A stretch of DNA of 7,511 nucleotides from positions 1 through 7,511 of the forward strand of contig JAHDII010000152.1 in the NCBI GenBank assembly GCA_020630895.1, written 5' to 3'. The number at the start of each line of letters is the position of its first letter. The first letter of the stretch is position 1. The DNA comes from Saprospiraceae bacterium (GTDB taxonomy: Bacteria; Bacteroidota; Bacteroidia; Chitinophagales; Saprospiraceae). The translations under genes were made by a program, and so were the position numbers. This document shows, in pieces, positions 1-6,100 of the stretch. The notes below the pieces were generated by a model. It was not told the DNA's origin. It saw only the letters and a program-made list of their open reading frames with translations, and searched no databases.

Positions 1-1010
1 ACCCACAAAGTATCTTGAACAATTACAGAATCTAAAACATAATCCTTTGCAGAGCTCGCTAAAACTACAATATCTACTTTTACATTCTCTCCCCTTCTTC
101 CTGTCGCATATTTAGCATCTGCTTCTAAAATAATTTTATCATCACTGTAAAAATAATCTTGTACTGCTCGAAAAGTATATTGAATATCATCTAATTCATA
201 ATCTGATAGCATAAAAGACTTAGACCACTTTTCTTGTTTTTTTCCTTTTCCAAAAAAATAATTAATACTATAATATTTATCTATCTTTAAAGAATCATTT
301 AATTCAAAATCAAAAATATATCTTCCCTCTTTGGTAGGAATTGTTTTCTTTTCTAAAATTACTTTTGACGAAGACTCCCTTATTTCTAATTGTAGTGGTT
401 GTTGATACGGTTTTCCATTTTTAGACTGAATAAAATAAGCTTTTATTTTATTCTCTTTATTTTTAGAATTTTTTCTTTTATAATTATTAATTTCATAAGA
501 AAAATAAGCTAATTGTTTTTCAAAAATCACTTCTAATTCTACTTTTTCTTCTTTAGGATTTTTTAATAAAAATCCATTATACTTTTTACTAAAAATTAAA
601 GACTCATTTTTGTAATTCACTTTTTGGGGATGAATATCATTGCCAAAAACATCTTTAATTATAACATAAAAATTATCTCCTATCTGAAATAAATGAGTTC
701 TTATATTATGATGATAATACAGTGAGAAATCAATGAAATTTCCATCTCTTTTTACTTCTATATATTGTCCCTCTGCCAAAATGGTGTCCGCCCATTCATT
801 TTCTGGAATAAAAAAAGCCTTTTCAAAATCCCATTTCCAATTTTCAGGTAACTGATTATTAAAATGAATATTACGACCTTCTTCTACAGTAATTGGAAAA
901 TAACACTTTTGTATATTACTTTCTTCTTCTAATTGGATAGGTTTATTTTGTGATTTTAAAATCGATGAAATTCCTATAATCAGGCAAAGAGTGAAAATGA
1001 AGCGTTGCAT
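1..1010 (-). CDS. Large secreted protein, N-terminal part (C-terminus outside the window); possibly macroglobulin (MG2)-like
   Basis: I translated this by hand. An ATG at 1008-1010 opens 336 uninterrupted codons that run off the left edge, so the gene is 3'-truncated by the window and not broken. Residues 1-20 form a signal peptide (MQRF, then a hydrophobic stretch, then SQNK), so the product is exported to the periplasm or outer membrane. The rest is hydrophilic and beta-rich, with no TM segment and no metal or catalytic motif that I recognise. The last 50 residues (YSDDKIILEADAKYATGRRG, then a run of alternating hydrophobic residues) resemble a beta-sandwich unit of the MG2/alpha-2-macroglobulin type found in large Bacteroidota surface proteins. 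That is a weak family inference; a carboxypeptidase-regulatory-like or other Ig-like fold fits equally well. The gene is divergent from the 1230 gene. Its reality is well supported; its function is unknown. Confidence 0.82.
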   Translation of the reverse strand, partial: MQRFIFTLCLIIGISSILKSQNKPIQLEEESNIQKCYFPITVEEGRNIHFNNQLPENWKWDFEKAFFIPENEWADTILAEGQYIEVKRDGNFIDFSLYYHHNIRTHLFQIGDNFYVIIKDVFGNDIHPQKVNYKNESLIFSKKYNGFLLKNPKEEKVELEVIFEKQLAYFSYEINNYKRKNSKNKENKIKAYFIQSKNGKPYQQPLQLEIRESSSKVILEKKTIPTKEGRYIFDFELNDSLKIDKYYSINYFFGKGKKQEKWSKSFMLSDYELDDIQYTFRAVQDYFYSDDKIILEADAKYATGRRGENVKVDIVVLASSAKDYVLDSVIVQDTLW

Positions 1011-1047
1011 ACGTTATATTTTTGTTCTAGCAATAAATGATTCCTTG

Positions 1048-1075
1048 AAAATATAACTTTCTTTTGCATCTACAA
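1048..1075 (-). promoter_or_regulatory. Candidate promoter of the secreted-protein gene
   Basis: On the minus strand a TTG (complement of 1073-1075) is followed after 17 bases by TATATTTT (complement of 1048-1055). This approximates the Bacteroidota -33 TTG / -7 TAnnTTTG arrangement but lacks the final G. It would give a leader of about 30 nt before the ATG at 1010. The match is partial, so this is tentative. Confidence 0.3.
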
Positions 1076-1107
1076 TATATAATAGCATGAAATTTTAATC
1101 AACTTTG

Positions 1108-1127
1108 ACTTAGTATTTACTTAGTAT
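1108..1127. repeat. 9-bp direct repeat ACTTAGTAT, 11-bp period, in the divergent spacer
   Basis: ACTTAGTAT occurs at 1108-1116 and again at 1119-1127. The starts are 11 bp apart, about one helical turn. It lies between the two divergent promoters, so a tandem operator is possible, but nothing identifies a regulator. Confidence 0.5.
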
Positions 1128-1161
1128 AAATGTTAAACATTCAATAAATATAGAGTTTCAC

Positions 1162-1192
1162 TTGTTTTCAATGTTAATTTAATGTAAATTTG
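1162..1192 (+). promoter_or_regulatory. Bacteroidota-type promoter for the 1230 gene
   Basis: TTG at 1162-1164 and TAAATTTG at 1185-1192 are separated by 20 bases. This is an exact match to the -7 consensus TAnnTTTG at the expected distance from a -33 TTG. The predicted transcription start, near 1197-1200, gives a leader of about 30 nt to the ATG at 1230. It is among the clearest promoters in the window. Confidence 0.65.
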
Positions 1193-1229
1193 TGGTAAAT
1201 TATTTTTTAACATAGAAAAAGTGGAGCTT

Positions 1230-1721
1230 ATGGCTAAGAAGATTTTCACAGAAGAACAAAAATCAAAAAGTTGGGATATGATTGCAATCCTTAGCTTTTT
1301 ATCTATAGGATTAACGTATAGATTTATTGAACAAAATTTTATTTCAGGCATTGAAAATGCGATGCCTATTAGTACATTTTTACCTTTATTAATGCTTTTA
1401 CTTATTGCACTAACTTATTTTATTAAAGTCAAGTTATCTGTAAGAATGACCAAAAATCATATTAGTTTTAGCTATTATCCTTGGAAAAAAAAACGCCAAA
1501 AAATTAAATGGGAAAATGTAACACATTGTGAAATTGTTCAAACTCCTCAATTAGCCCAATGGAACGGCTGGAATGTTCATTTTAGTAATGAAAATGTATT
1601 TAGTCTTTCTGGTAGAAGTGGTTTAAGTTTAACGACTGAAGATGGAAACAAATTTTTTATTGGCTCTAGAAACATTAAAGAACTTTCTCTAGCTATAAAA
1701 CGAGTTTTTAAACAGGAGTAG
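1230..1721 (+). CDS. Two-TM membrane protein with a C-terminal PH-like domain, function unknown
   Basis: The product is 163 aa from the ATG at 1230 (MAKKIFTEEQ). An in-frame GTG at 1221 would add three residues; I prefer the ATG because a GGAG (1223-1226) lies just before it and the added residues look non-native. Two hydrophobic segments (about residues 14-31 and 48-66) form a membrane hairpin. They are followed by a soluble beta-rich domain (68-163) with the pattern KKRQKIKWENV, WNGWNVHF, FSLSGRSGLSL and then DGNKFFIGS. This order resembles small Bacteroidota membrane proteins with a bacterial PH-like fold, in which a GW(G/N) motif, an SG..GL strand and a DGK..IG strand recur. No enzyme residues are evident. 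The assignment rests on remembered family pattern, so the function remains unknown. The gene is monocistronic: its own promoter lies upstream and a shared terminator downstream. Confidence 0.85.
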   Translation: MAKKIFTEEQKSKSWDMIAILSFLSIGLTYRFIEQNFISGIENAMPISTFLPLLMLLLIALTYFIKVKLSVRMTKNHISFSYYPWKKKRQKIKWENVTHCEIVQTPQLAQWNGWNVHFSNENVFSLSGRSGLSLTTEDGNKFFIGSRNIKELSLAIKRVFKQE

Positions 1722-1743
1722 AAAAGAAATAACATTGTAGGTC

Positions 1744-1779
1744 AAAAAGCTATATCACTAATTCGATATAGCTTTTTTT
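1744..1779. terminator. Bidirectional intrinsic terminator between convergent genes
   Basis: A perfect 13-bp stem pairs 1744-1756 (AAAAAGCTATATC) with 1765-1777 around an 8-nt loop. The A run on one side and T run on the other allow termination in both directions. It serves the plus-strand gene ending at 1721 and the minus-strand GNAT gene, whose TAA (complement of 1778-1780) directly abuts the stem. Confidence 0.85.
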
Positions 1780-2254
1780 ATGCCAAATCTAAAAAGTACA
1801 TTCTATCACATCTAGCAGTATGGGGAGCAGATGGATCTAATTGAAAACCATATTTTTCATACATGATAATAGCTTCTTCAAGAACAGTGGCTGTTTCTAA
1901 AACAACTCTATGAAAAGATAATTCTTTAGCTTTTTGAAATAAAAATTGCATCATAAAATGTCCTATTCCCTTTCTTCGATGTTCTTGAAGTAAATACATT
2001 TTCCTAATTTCTCCTACCCCCTTCTCATATTCTAATATTCCAAATGTCCCTACAATTTGTTTTTGAGGATCTTTTATTAAGCCAAAATATCCTTCTTGAT
2101 AAAAATCTGCTGGAGCATTCAAATCTGCATCTGTTTTTCCTGGATCAATAGGTAATCCATATTCTTGTAAACTTGTAAAAATAACATTTTTAATAGCTAT
2201 GCTATCAGTATTTTGAGCAGCAACACAAGTATAATTTAGAGGGAGTTTCATCAT
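1778..2254 (-). CDS. GNAT-family N-acetyltransferase
   Basis: This 158-aa protein is the usual size for a single GNAT domain, which transfers an acetyl group from acetyl-CoA to an amine. The acetyl-CoA pyrophosphate-binding motif A is intact: strand GEIRKMYLL (81-89), then R93-R-K-G96-I-G98 matching (Q/R)xxGx(G/A). Motif B follows with LETATVLEEAIIMYEKYGF (119-137), ending in the typical YxKxGF. The N-terminal third, which normally sets substrate choice, gives no clue, so the substrate (small amine, protein N-terminus or lysine, or antibiotic) is unknown. The start could be either of two adjacent ATGs at 2254 and 2251. No convincing promoter is visible between it and the exbD-operon terminator immediately upstream. 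It may depend on read-through or on a promoter inside that region. Confidence 0.9.
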   Translation of the reverse strand: MMKLPLNYTCVAAQNTDSIAIKNVIFTSLQEYGLPIDPGKTDADLNAPADFYQEGYFGLIKDPQKQIVGTFGILEYEKGVGEIRKMYLLQEHRRKGIGHFMMQFLFQKAKELSFHRVVLETATVLEEAIIMYEKYGFQLDPSAPHTARCDRMYFLDLA

Positions 2255-2277
2255 TTAATTCATCCATTTAAAAATAA

Positions 2278-2316
2278 AAAAGGTCAATACCTATAAATTA
2301 TAGATATTGACCTTTT
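2278..2316 (-). terminator. Intrinsic terminator of the exbB-exbD operon
   Basis: A long hairpin has an outer stem of 12 bp (2278-2289 with 2305-2316, including AGGTCAATA/TATTGACCT), one C-A mismatch, and an inner stem of 5 bp (2291-2295 with 2299-2303). On the minus strand it is followed by a T-rich run interrupted by single A's. It lies 20 nt past the second exbD stop codon and before the GNAT gene. Confidence 0.85.
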
Positions 2317-2335
2317 AATGATAACACAAAAGAAA

Positions 2336-2809
2336 TTATTTTCCTACTTCTCCATGAATAGCAGCATAATTTACTTTTAATTGTCCTGCCTTACGCAATT
2401 CTGTTTTTACATCAGTAACAAAACCCATAGTTACATCACCATCAACACGTAAAGAAGCAATCATTTTATCTTTCTTATCTTCAGGCAAAGCATCTTTTTC
2501 TGCTTGAATAAAATAAGAGATTCTATCTATAGAAGAAAACTTATCATTCAATTGAAGTTGAGGAGCATCACCATATTCACTTTGAAATTGTGGCAATGGT
2601 TTTCCTATATAGAGATAAGAGACTAAACTCCTATCTTCCATTTTTCTTAATTGATCGGCTTTGGGAACAGATACATCTACCATCAAGTCCTCATTCTTCA
2701 TTACAGTTACTACCATAAAGAAAAACAATAACATAAATACAATATCAGGTAATGATGCTGTACTAATTCCAGGGGAGCCTCCCCCTTTTCTTTTTTTAAA
2801 TTTTGACAT
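2336..2809 (-). CDS. exbD: ExbD-family proton-motor subunit, second paralog
   Basis: This 157-aa inner-membrane protein has the ExbD/TolR layout: a basic cytoplasmic N-terminus (SKFKKRKGGG), one TM helix (about 23-37), then a periplasmic domain. The helix begins with the proton-carrying Asp (D22 in SLPDIVFMLLFFFMVV), matching Asp25 of E. coli ExbD. The C-terminal part MIASLRVDGDVTMGFVTDVK (116-135), followed by ELRKAG, corresponds to the conserved ExbD strand-helix region. With ExbB it should convert proton flow into work on TonB-like partners. It is the last gene of the operon, 35 nt after the first exbD, and diverges strongly from it. An aggggagcctcccc stretch in its start encodes the GGGSPG linker. 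The symbol reflects the family; the exact partner system is not shown by the sequence. Confidence 0.92.
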   Translation of the reverse strand: MSKFKKRKGGGSPGISTASLPDIVFMLLFFFMVVTVMKNEDLMVDVSVPKADQLRKMEDRSLVSYLYIGKPLPQFQSEYGDAPQLQLNDKFSSIDRISYFIQAEKDALPEDKKDKMIASLRVDGDVTMGFVTDVKTELRKAGQLKVNYAAIHGEVGK

Positions 2810-2844
2810 GATTCGTTAAAATTATGTTGATAAAAGAATCATTT

Positions 2845-3405
2845 TTATTTTCCTGTTCCTTGTGCATCAACAGGTTCTGCTTCTGAAATTACTAAAGGTA
2901 TTTTTTTCTGAATAGCTTTTTTCTGATCTCTTTTTAGATCTTCATATTTCTTTCCAGGAAACCTTCTTGCTGCTTCTTCATCCCAAAGTTCATTATAAGC
3001 ACCTTTTAGTTCATTATAAACCTGTAAGTACATTTCATATTTAGTACCACGGTCATTCTTTAATGAAATAATAGCTTTATCTGGACTTTCGGATAAATCT
3101 TCTCTTCCTGTAGGATTCATAATAAATTCCTTAGCATCTGCTCTCAAATCTTTAAGCTCAGCTGGTTCTTTACGAACAGACAATTCATTATTGAAATTGA
3201 TCAATACAGAAAATACATTTCGAGTATTCAATTGAGTAGGATCTACTTCTTCATCAGACCATGGTGGCAATTTAACCGCAATTCCTTTTTCTGGATTAAT
3301 GGTTGTTGTTACCAAGAAGAAAATCAAAAGAAGGAAGGCAATATCTGCCATAGACCCTGCATTGATTTCTGTAGATACCCGTTCTTTTTTCTTTCTAAGT
3401 CGCAT
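2845..3405 (-). CDS. exbD: ExbD-family proton-motor subunit, first paralog with C-terminal extension
   Basis: This 186-aa protein has a basic N-terminus (MRLRKKKERV), then STEINAGSMADIAFLLLIFF (11-30), in which D21 is the conserved TM aspartate. A single TM helix spans about 19-36, and a periplasmic domain follows. AIISLKNDRGTKYEMYLQVY (111-130), followed by NELKGAY, matches the typical ExbD C-terminal core (often seen as DRGTKYE). E. coli ExbD is about 141 aa; this protein has an insertion around 76-108 and a charged tail (143-186: WDEEAARRFPGKKYEDLKRD, then QKKAIQKK) beyond the core. It lies 27 nt downstream of the six-TM gene and 35 nt upstream of the second exbD, clearly in the same operon. 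The two paralogs probably form mixed dimers or serve different partners; that is inference. Confidence 0.93.
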   Translation of the reverse strand: MRLRKKKERVSTEINAGSMADIAFLLLIFFLVTTTINPEKGIAVKLPPWSDEEVDPTQLNTRNVFSVLINFNNELSVRKEPAELKDLRADAKEFIMNPTGREDLSESPDKAIISLKNDRGTKYEMYLQVYNELKGAYNELWDEEAARRFPGKKYEDLKRDQKKAIQKKIPLVISEAEPVDAQGTGK

Positions 3406-3432
3406 AATATAAAATTAAATTATATTAAAAAA

Positions 3433-4164
3433 TTAACGGAACATACTCCAAATTTCAGAACCTATTAGTGATACTACAGAAATAACAAGTATTAAACCTG
3501 TCATGATTAAACCACCAGAAATACTTGCACTCTTGCTTTCAGAAACATAACTTAAAGCAGTCGGATCTATATTTCCCGCAGCATCTAATACTTCATTATT
3601 ATTTTTAGTAATTGCAAGTAATACATCTTCGGAATCTGCTGGATTTAAAGCATATGTCCCCAAGAAATATAATGCGATAATAACTACAATTCCTATAATA
3701 ACACCTTTAGAGTTTTGGAAATCTAGACCTAAGCCTACTAAAGCTAAAAGACCTCCGATTCCTAAACCTACTTTTGCTAAAGTCATTTTAGCATCAGCTC
3801 CTAAAATAGGCAAAGTAAACAATAGAAAGAAAATAGTACCTAATGCTATAGCTGCTAACATTAGAATATTGGAAATATTTTCAATATGTGATAATTTTTC
3901 GGCTATGGCTTTAAGACCACCTAAAGAAAACATCGCAATAACTCCTACAAGAGTTAAGGCTATAGCGGCATTAATCCCTATATCAAAAATTGATGTTTGA
4001 GATAAAGCTGCTAAGAACTTTTCTGGTGTATCATTAAGAGGATCATTTCTCAATTCTTCGAAAGTACCTCCATTGGCTAGAATAATAACAAAAAATATTA
4101 ATGTTATTAAAACGCCAACGCCTAGTCCGATTAATTGTCCATATCTTGATAGAAAACTATACAT
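3433..4164 (-). CDS. Six-TM membrane protein of unknown function inside the exbB-exbD operon
   Basis: I do not recognise a named family. The 243-aa protein has about six hydrophobic helices: 9-31, 61-84, 97-122, 131-148, 153-172 and 214-236. Two hydrophilic loops stand out: 32-58 (NGGTFEELRNDPLNDTPEKF) and 173-213 (NPADSEDVLLAITKNNNEVL, then DAAGNIDPTALSYVSESKSA). If the N-terminus is cytoplasmic, both loops face the periplasm and both termini the cytoplasm. Several helices are glycine-rich (VGLGIGGLLALVGLGLDF), which suggests tight helix packing. There is no signal peptide and there are no charged pore residues of the MotA/ExbB type, so it is not a diverged ExbB. It lies 75 nt after exbB and 27 nt before exbD on the same strand, so a role as an accessory or assembly subunit of the proton motor is the natural guess. 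It might instead be a transport partner that the motor energises. Confidence 0.85.
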   Translation of the reverse strand: MYSFLSRYGQLIGLGVGVLITLIFFVIILANGGTFEELRNDPLNDTPEKFLAALSQTSIFDIGINAAIALTLVGVIAMFSLGGLKAIAEKLSHIENISNILMLAAIALGTIFFLLFTLPILGADAKMTLAKVGLGIGGLLALVGLGLDFQNSKGVIIGIVVIIALYFLGTYALNPADSEDVLLAITKNNNEVLDAAGNIDPTALSYVSESKSASISGGLIMTGLILVISVVSLIGSEIWSMFR

Positions 4165-4199
4165 GATTGGCTAAATTTTAAAAATTAAAAGAAAAATTT

Positions 4200-4228
4200 G
4201 AATAAAATTATAGAGTATCAATTACTCT
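4200..4228 (-). terminator. Candidate intra-operon attenuator hairpin after exbB
   Basis: AGAGTA (4212-4217) pairs with TACTCT (4223-4228) around a 5-nt loop. On the minus strand a T-rich stretch (TATAATTTTATTC) follows. The 6-bp stem is weak, so it would terminate only part of the transcripts between exbB and the six-TM gene. Such partial termination would favour ExbB over the downstream subunits. Confidence 0.4.
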
Positions 4229-4239
4229 TTTATACAAAT

Positions 4240-4944
4240 TTATTTCTTGAAAATATTATTGGCTACCATTAAATCGATTAAGCCAATAGATGCTTCTTCC
4301 ATTTTATTTACAATACTATCTACTTTAGATACAATGTAATTATAAAATATTTGAAGAATAATAGCCGTAATCAAACCAAATACCGTGGTTAATAATGCTA
4401 CCTTAATACCTCCTGCAACATCTCCTGCTCTAATTTCTCCAGCATCTTGGATTTTATCAAAGGCATCAATCATACCGATTACTGTACCCATGAATCCTAA
4501 CATCGGAGCAATAGCAATAAATAGTGCAATCCAGATTAAGCCTCTTTCAAGCAGTCCCATTTGAACAGCTCCATAAGAAACAATAGCTTTTTCAACACCG
4601 TCAGGTCCTTCGCCAGAACGCTTTAAGCCTTCATAAAGAACACTAGCCGTAGGCCCTTGTGTAGATTTACAAACTTCCATTGCACCATTGACATCACCTG
4701 CTTTAAGGTTATCATCAATTTGAGCTAATAGTTTGTCTGTATTCGCCGTAGCGATATTTAATGTGATAATACGCTCTAATGAGAATGCAAGCCCTAAAAT
4801 TAAAGCTACCAATACAATACTCATGAACAACCAACCACCTTCTATGAATTTTTCTTTCAATACTTGGAAAGAACTTGCATAGCTGGCATTTGTTACAAAT
4901 GTAACAAGCCCCATAGTAAGAAAAGGAACTAAATACTTTCGCAT
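4240..4944 (-). CDS. exbB: ExbB/MotA/TolQ-family proton channel subunit
   Basis: This 234-aa inner-membrane protein is the pentameric channel partner of ExbD. The N-terminus MRKYLVPFLTMGLVTFVTNA, ending SYASS, looks like a cleavable signal peptide (A-S-Y-A|S), which would give the N-out topology known for E. coli ExbB. The three TM helices of the family follow: about 38-57, 132-158 and 180-205. Family hallmarks are LERIITLNIA after TM1, the cytoplasmic domain 65-130, APMLGFMGTVIGMIDAF (146-162, the GxxGTVxGM signature with T154), and GGIKVALLTTVFGLITAI (178-195) with the conserved T187. The glutamate that E. coli ExbB and TolQ carry five residues after GI (E176 in ExbB) appears to be valine here (V182, preceded by K181). 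It is the first gene of the operon, with its own promoter just past the tRNA gene. Confidence 0.93.
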   Translation of the reverse strand: MRKYLVPFLTMGLVTFVTNASYASSFQVLKEKFIEGGWLFMSIVLVALILGLAFSLERIITLNIATANTDKLLAQIDDNLKAGDVNGAMEVCKSTQGPTASVLYEGLKRSGEGPDGVEKAIVSYGAVQMGLLERGLIWIALFIAIAPMLGFMGTVIGMIDAFDKIQDAGEIRAGDVAGGIKVALLTTVFGLITAIILQIFYNYIVSKVDSIVNKMEEASIGLIDLMVANNIFKK

Positions 4945-5010
4945 AATAACGAGATTTTTCGTGTCAGATTTAGTTAATAGATTTATTAAATATAATTAAA
5001 TTATAATGTG

Positions 5011-5041
5011 CAATAATATACATTATAATACAATTTACAAA
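5011..5041 (-). promoter_or_regulatory. Promoter of the exbB-exbD operon
   Basis: On the minus strand TTTG (complement of 5038-5041) is followed by a 19-base spacer and TATTATTG (complement of 5011-5018). This is a -33/-7 pair of the Bacteroidota type with one mismatch in TAnnTTTG. The expected start near 5004-5006 gives a leader of about 60 nt before the exbB ATG. The element begins only 8 bp past the tRNA 3' end. Confidence 0.55.
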
Positions 5042-5048
5042 ATTACAG

Positions 5049-5135
5049 CGGAGAGAGAGGGATTCGAACCCTCGGTACCCTTACGAGTACACTACCTTTC
5101 CAGGGTAGCCCGATCAACCACTCTGGCACCTCTCC
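5049..5135 (-). tRNA. tRNA-Ser (anticodon GGA)
   Basis: This 87-nt class II tRNA reads on the minus strand from GGAGAGG (complement of 5129-5135). The acceptor stem GGAGAGG/TCTCTCC closes with one G-U pair and leaves discriminator G73. The anticodon stem CTACC/GGTAG encloses the loop CTGGAAA, giving anticodon GGA, which reads serine codons UCC and UCU. A long variable arm with a GTAC/GTAC stem is present, as serine tRNAs require. The T arm is GAGGG-TTCGAAT-CCCTC. CCA is not encoded, so it must be added after transcription. The gene lies between tatD and exbB in the same orientation. I see no consensus -7 element close upstream, so its promoter is unresolved. Confidence 0.97.
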
Positions 5136-5259
5136 TCTTCTCCAATTTTTTATAAAAAGAACTTTCTTTTAAATTCTTGACTGCACAAAAATTGCAAAAT
5201 ATTAGTAAAAAACAAAATTTTAATTGCAGTACAGCGGTAAAATTAGATTTTTTCGGCAA

Positions 5260-6039
5260 TTAAACAAAAGGCATAAAAAGTTTTTCTGCATTATTTGTAG
5301 TAATATTTGCTACTTTTTGTACTTCTACCCCTTTAATTTCTGCTATTTTTGTTGCAATTAGAGGAATATAACTACTTTCATTTCTTTTACCTCTATAAGG
5401 GCTTGGACTTAAATAAGGGGCATCAGTTTCTAGTACTAAGTGTTCTAAATCAATATGTTCTATAATATTTCTCAATTCTTTTCCTGAATTTTTAAATGTT
5501 ACAACGCCTCCAATTCCCAATAAAAATCCTTCAAAATTTAAAATTTTTTCACTTTGAGCTAAATTTCCTGAATAACAATGAAAAATTCCTTTTAAATTTT
5601 CATTATTTTCTTCTTCTACGATTTTTAATATCTCATCCATGCTATTTCTAGCATGAATTACAATAGGACGCTTCAATTCTTTAGCCCAACGAATTTGTGT
5701 TCTAAAAGCATCTTTTTGTTCTTCTAAAAAAGTAGTATCCCAATACAAATCGATACCTATTTCTCCTATTGCACAAAAATCACGTTGTTCTAACCACTTT
5801 TTAACCATCAAAAGTTCTTCCTTGTAATTTTCTTTTACAGAACAAGGATGTAATCCCATCATGGCAAAACATTGCTTAGGAAATTGAGATTCTAAATCTA
5901 TCATATTCTGAATAGAACTAGAATCAATATTGGGTAGGTAGAATTTTCGAACGTCGCTATCTATAGCTCTTTGCATCATTTCATCTCTATCTTCATCAAA
6001 ATTCTTCAAATAAAGATGAGTATGGGTATCTATAAACAT
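5260..6039 (-). CDS. TatD-family metal-dependent hydrolase (putative deoxyribonuclease)
   Basis: This 259-aa cytoplasmic TIM-barrel enzyme is full length for the TatD/YcfH family. All expected metal ligands are visible: H6 and H8 in MFIDTHTHL, E93 in AIGEIGIDLYWD, H129 in PIVIHARNS, H154 in GIFHCYSG and D206 in VLETDAPYLSPSPYRGKRNE. The MGLHP motif (H64) is also typical. Members are divalent-metal hydrolases. Some have 3'-5' DNase activity linked to repair, while others may act on D-aminoacyl-tRNA or have unknown substrates, so the exact reaction cannot be fixed here. The FHCYSG and LSPSPYRGKRNE motifs look closer to YcfH than to E. coli TatD, and therefore I give no symbol. The ATG start sits about 24 nt from the start expected from the -7 element at 6069-6076. 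It appears to be a single-gene unit, possibly read through into tRNA-Ser. Confidence 0.93.
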   Translation of the reverse strand: MFIDTHTHLYLKNFDEDRDEMMQRAIDSDVRKFYLPNIDSSSIQNMIDLESQFPKQCFAMMGLHPCSVKENYKEELLMVKKWLEQRDFCAIGEIGIDLYWDTTFLEEQKDAFRTQIRWAKELKRPIVIHARNSMDEILKIVEEENNENLKGIFHCYSGNLAQSEKILNFEGFLLGIGGVVTFKNSGKELRNIIEHIDLEHLVLETDAPYLSPSPYRGKRNESSYIPLIATKIAEIKGVEVQKVANITTNNAEKLFMPFV

Positions 6040-6068
6040 ATATTATAGCTATTTCTCATTAATGTCGG

Positions 6069-6076
6069 CAAAGGTA
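6069..6076 (-). promoter_or_regulatory. -7 element for the tatD-family gene
   Basis: The minus strand reads TACCTTTG, an exact TAnnTTTG match, about 30 nt before the ATG and followed by C, as is common at Bacteroidota promoters. No TTG is found at the usual -33 distance, so this is a partial promoter. Confidence 0.5.
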
Positions 6077-6100
6077 CTTAAACTATAAGATAATTATTTA

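Noticed and set aside
1133..1351. Minus-strand open frame of 72 codons
   Set aside because: It overlaps the promoter and 5' end of the well-supported 1230 gene on the opposite strand, shows no family features, and looks like chance.
2771..2786. GC-rich inverted repeat AGGGGAGCCTCCCCC in the second exbD
   Set aside because: It encodes the Gly-Gly-Gly-Ser-Pro-Gly linker and is explained by coding constraint.
3232..3468. Plus-strand open frame of 78 codons
   Set aside because: It lies antisense to the first exbD and the end of the six-TM gene; its Phe/Asn/Cys-rich composition is typical of a shadow frame.
5049..5135. tRNA-Ser as an integration site
   Set aside because: No integrase, no direct repeat of the tRNA 3' end and no foreign-looking genes are seen nearby.
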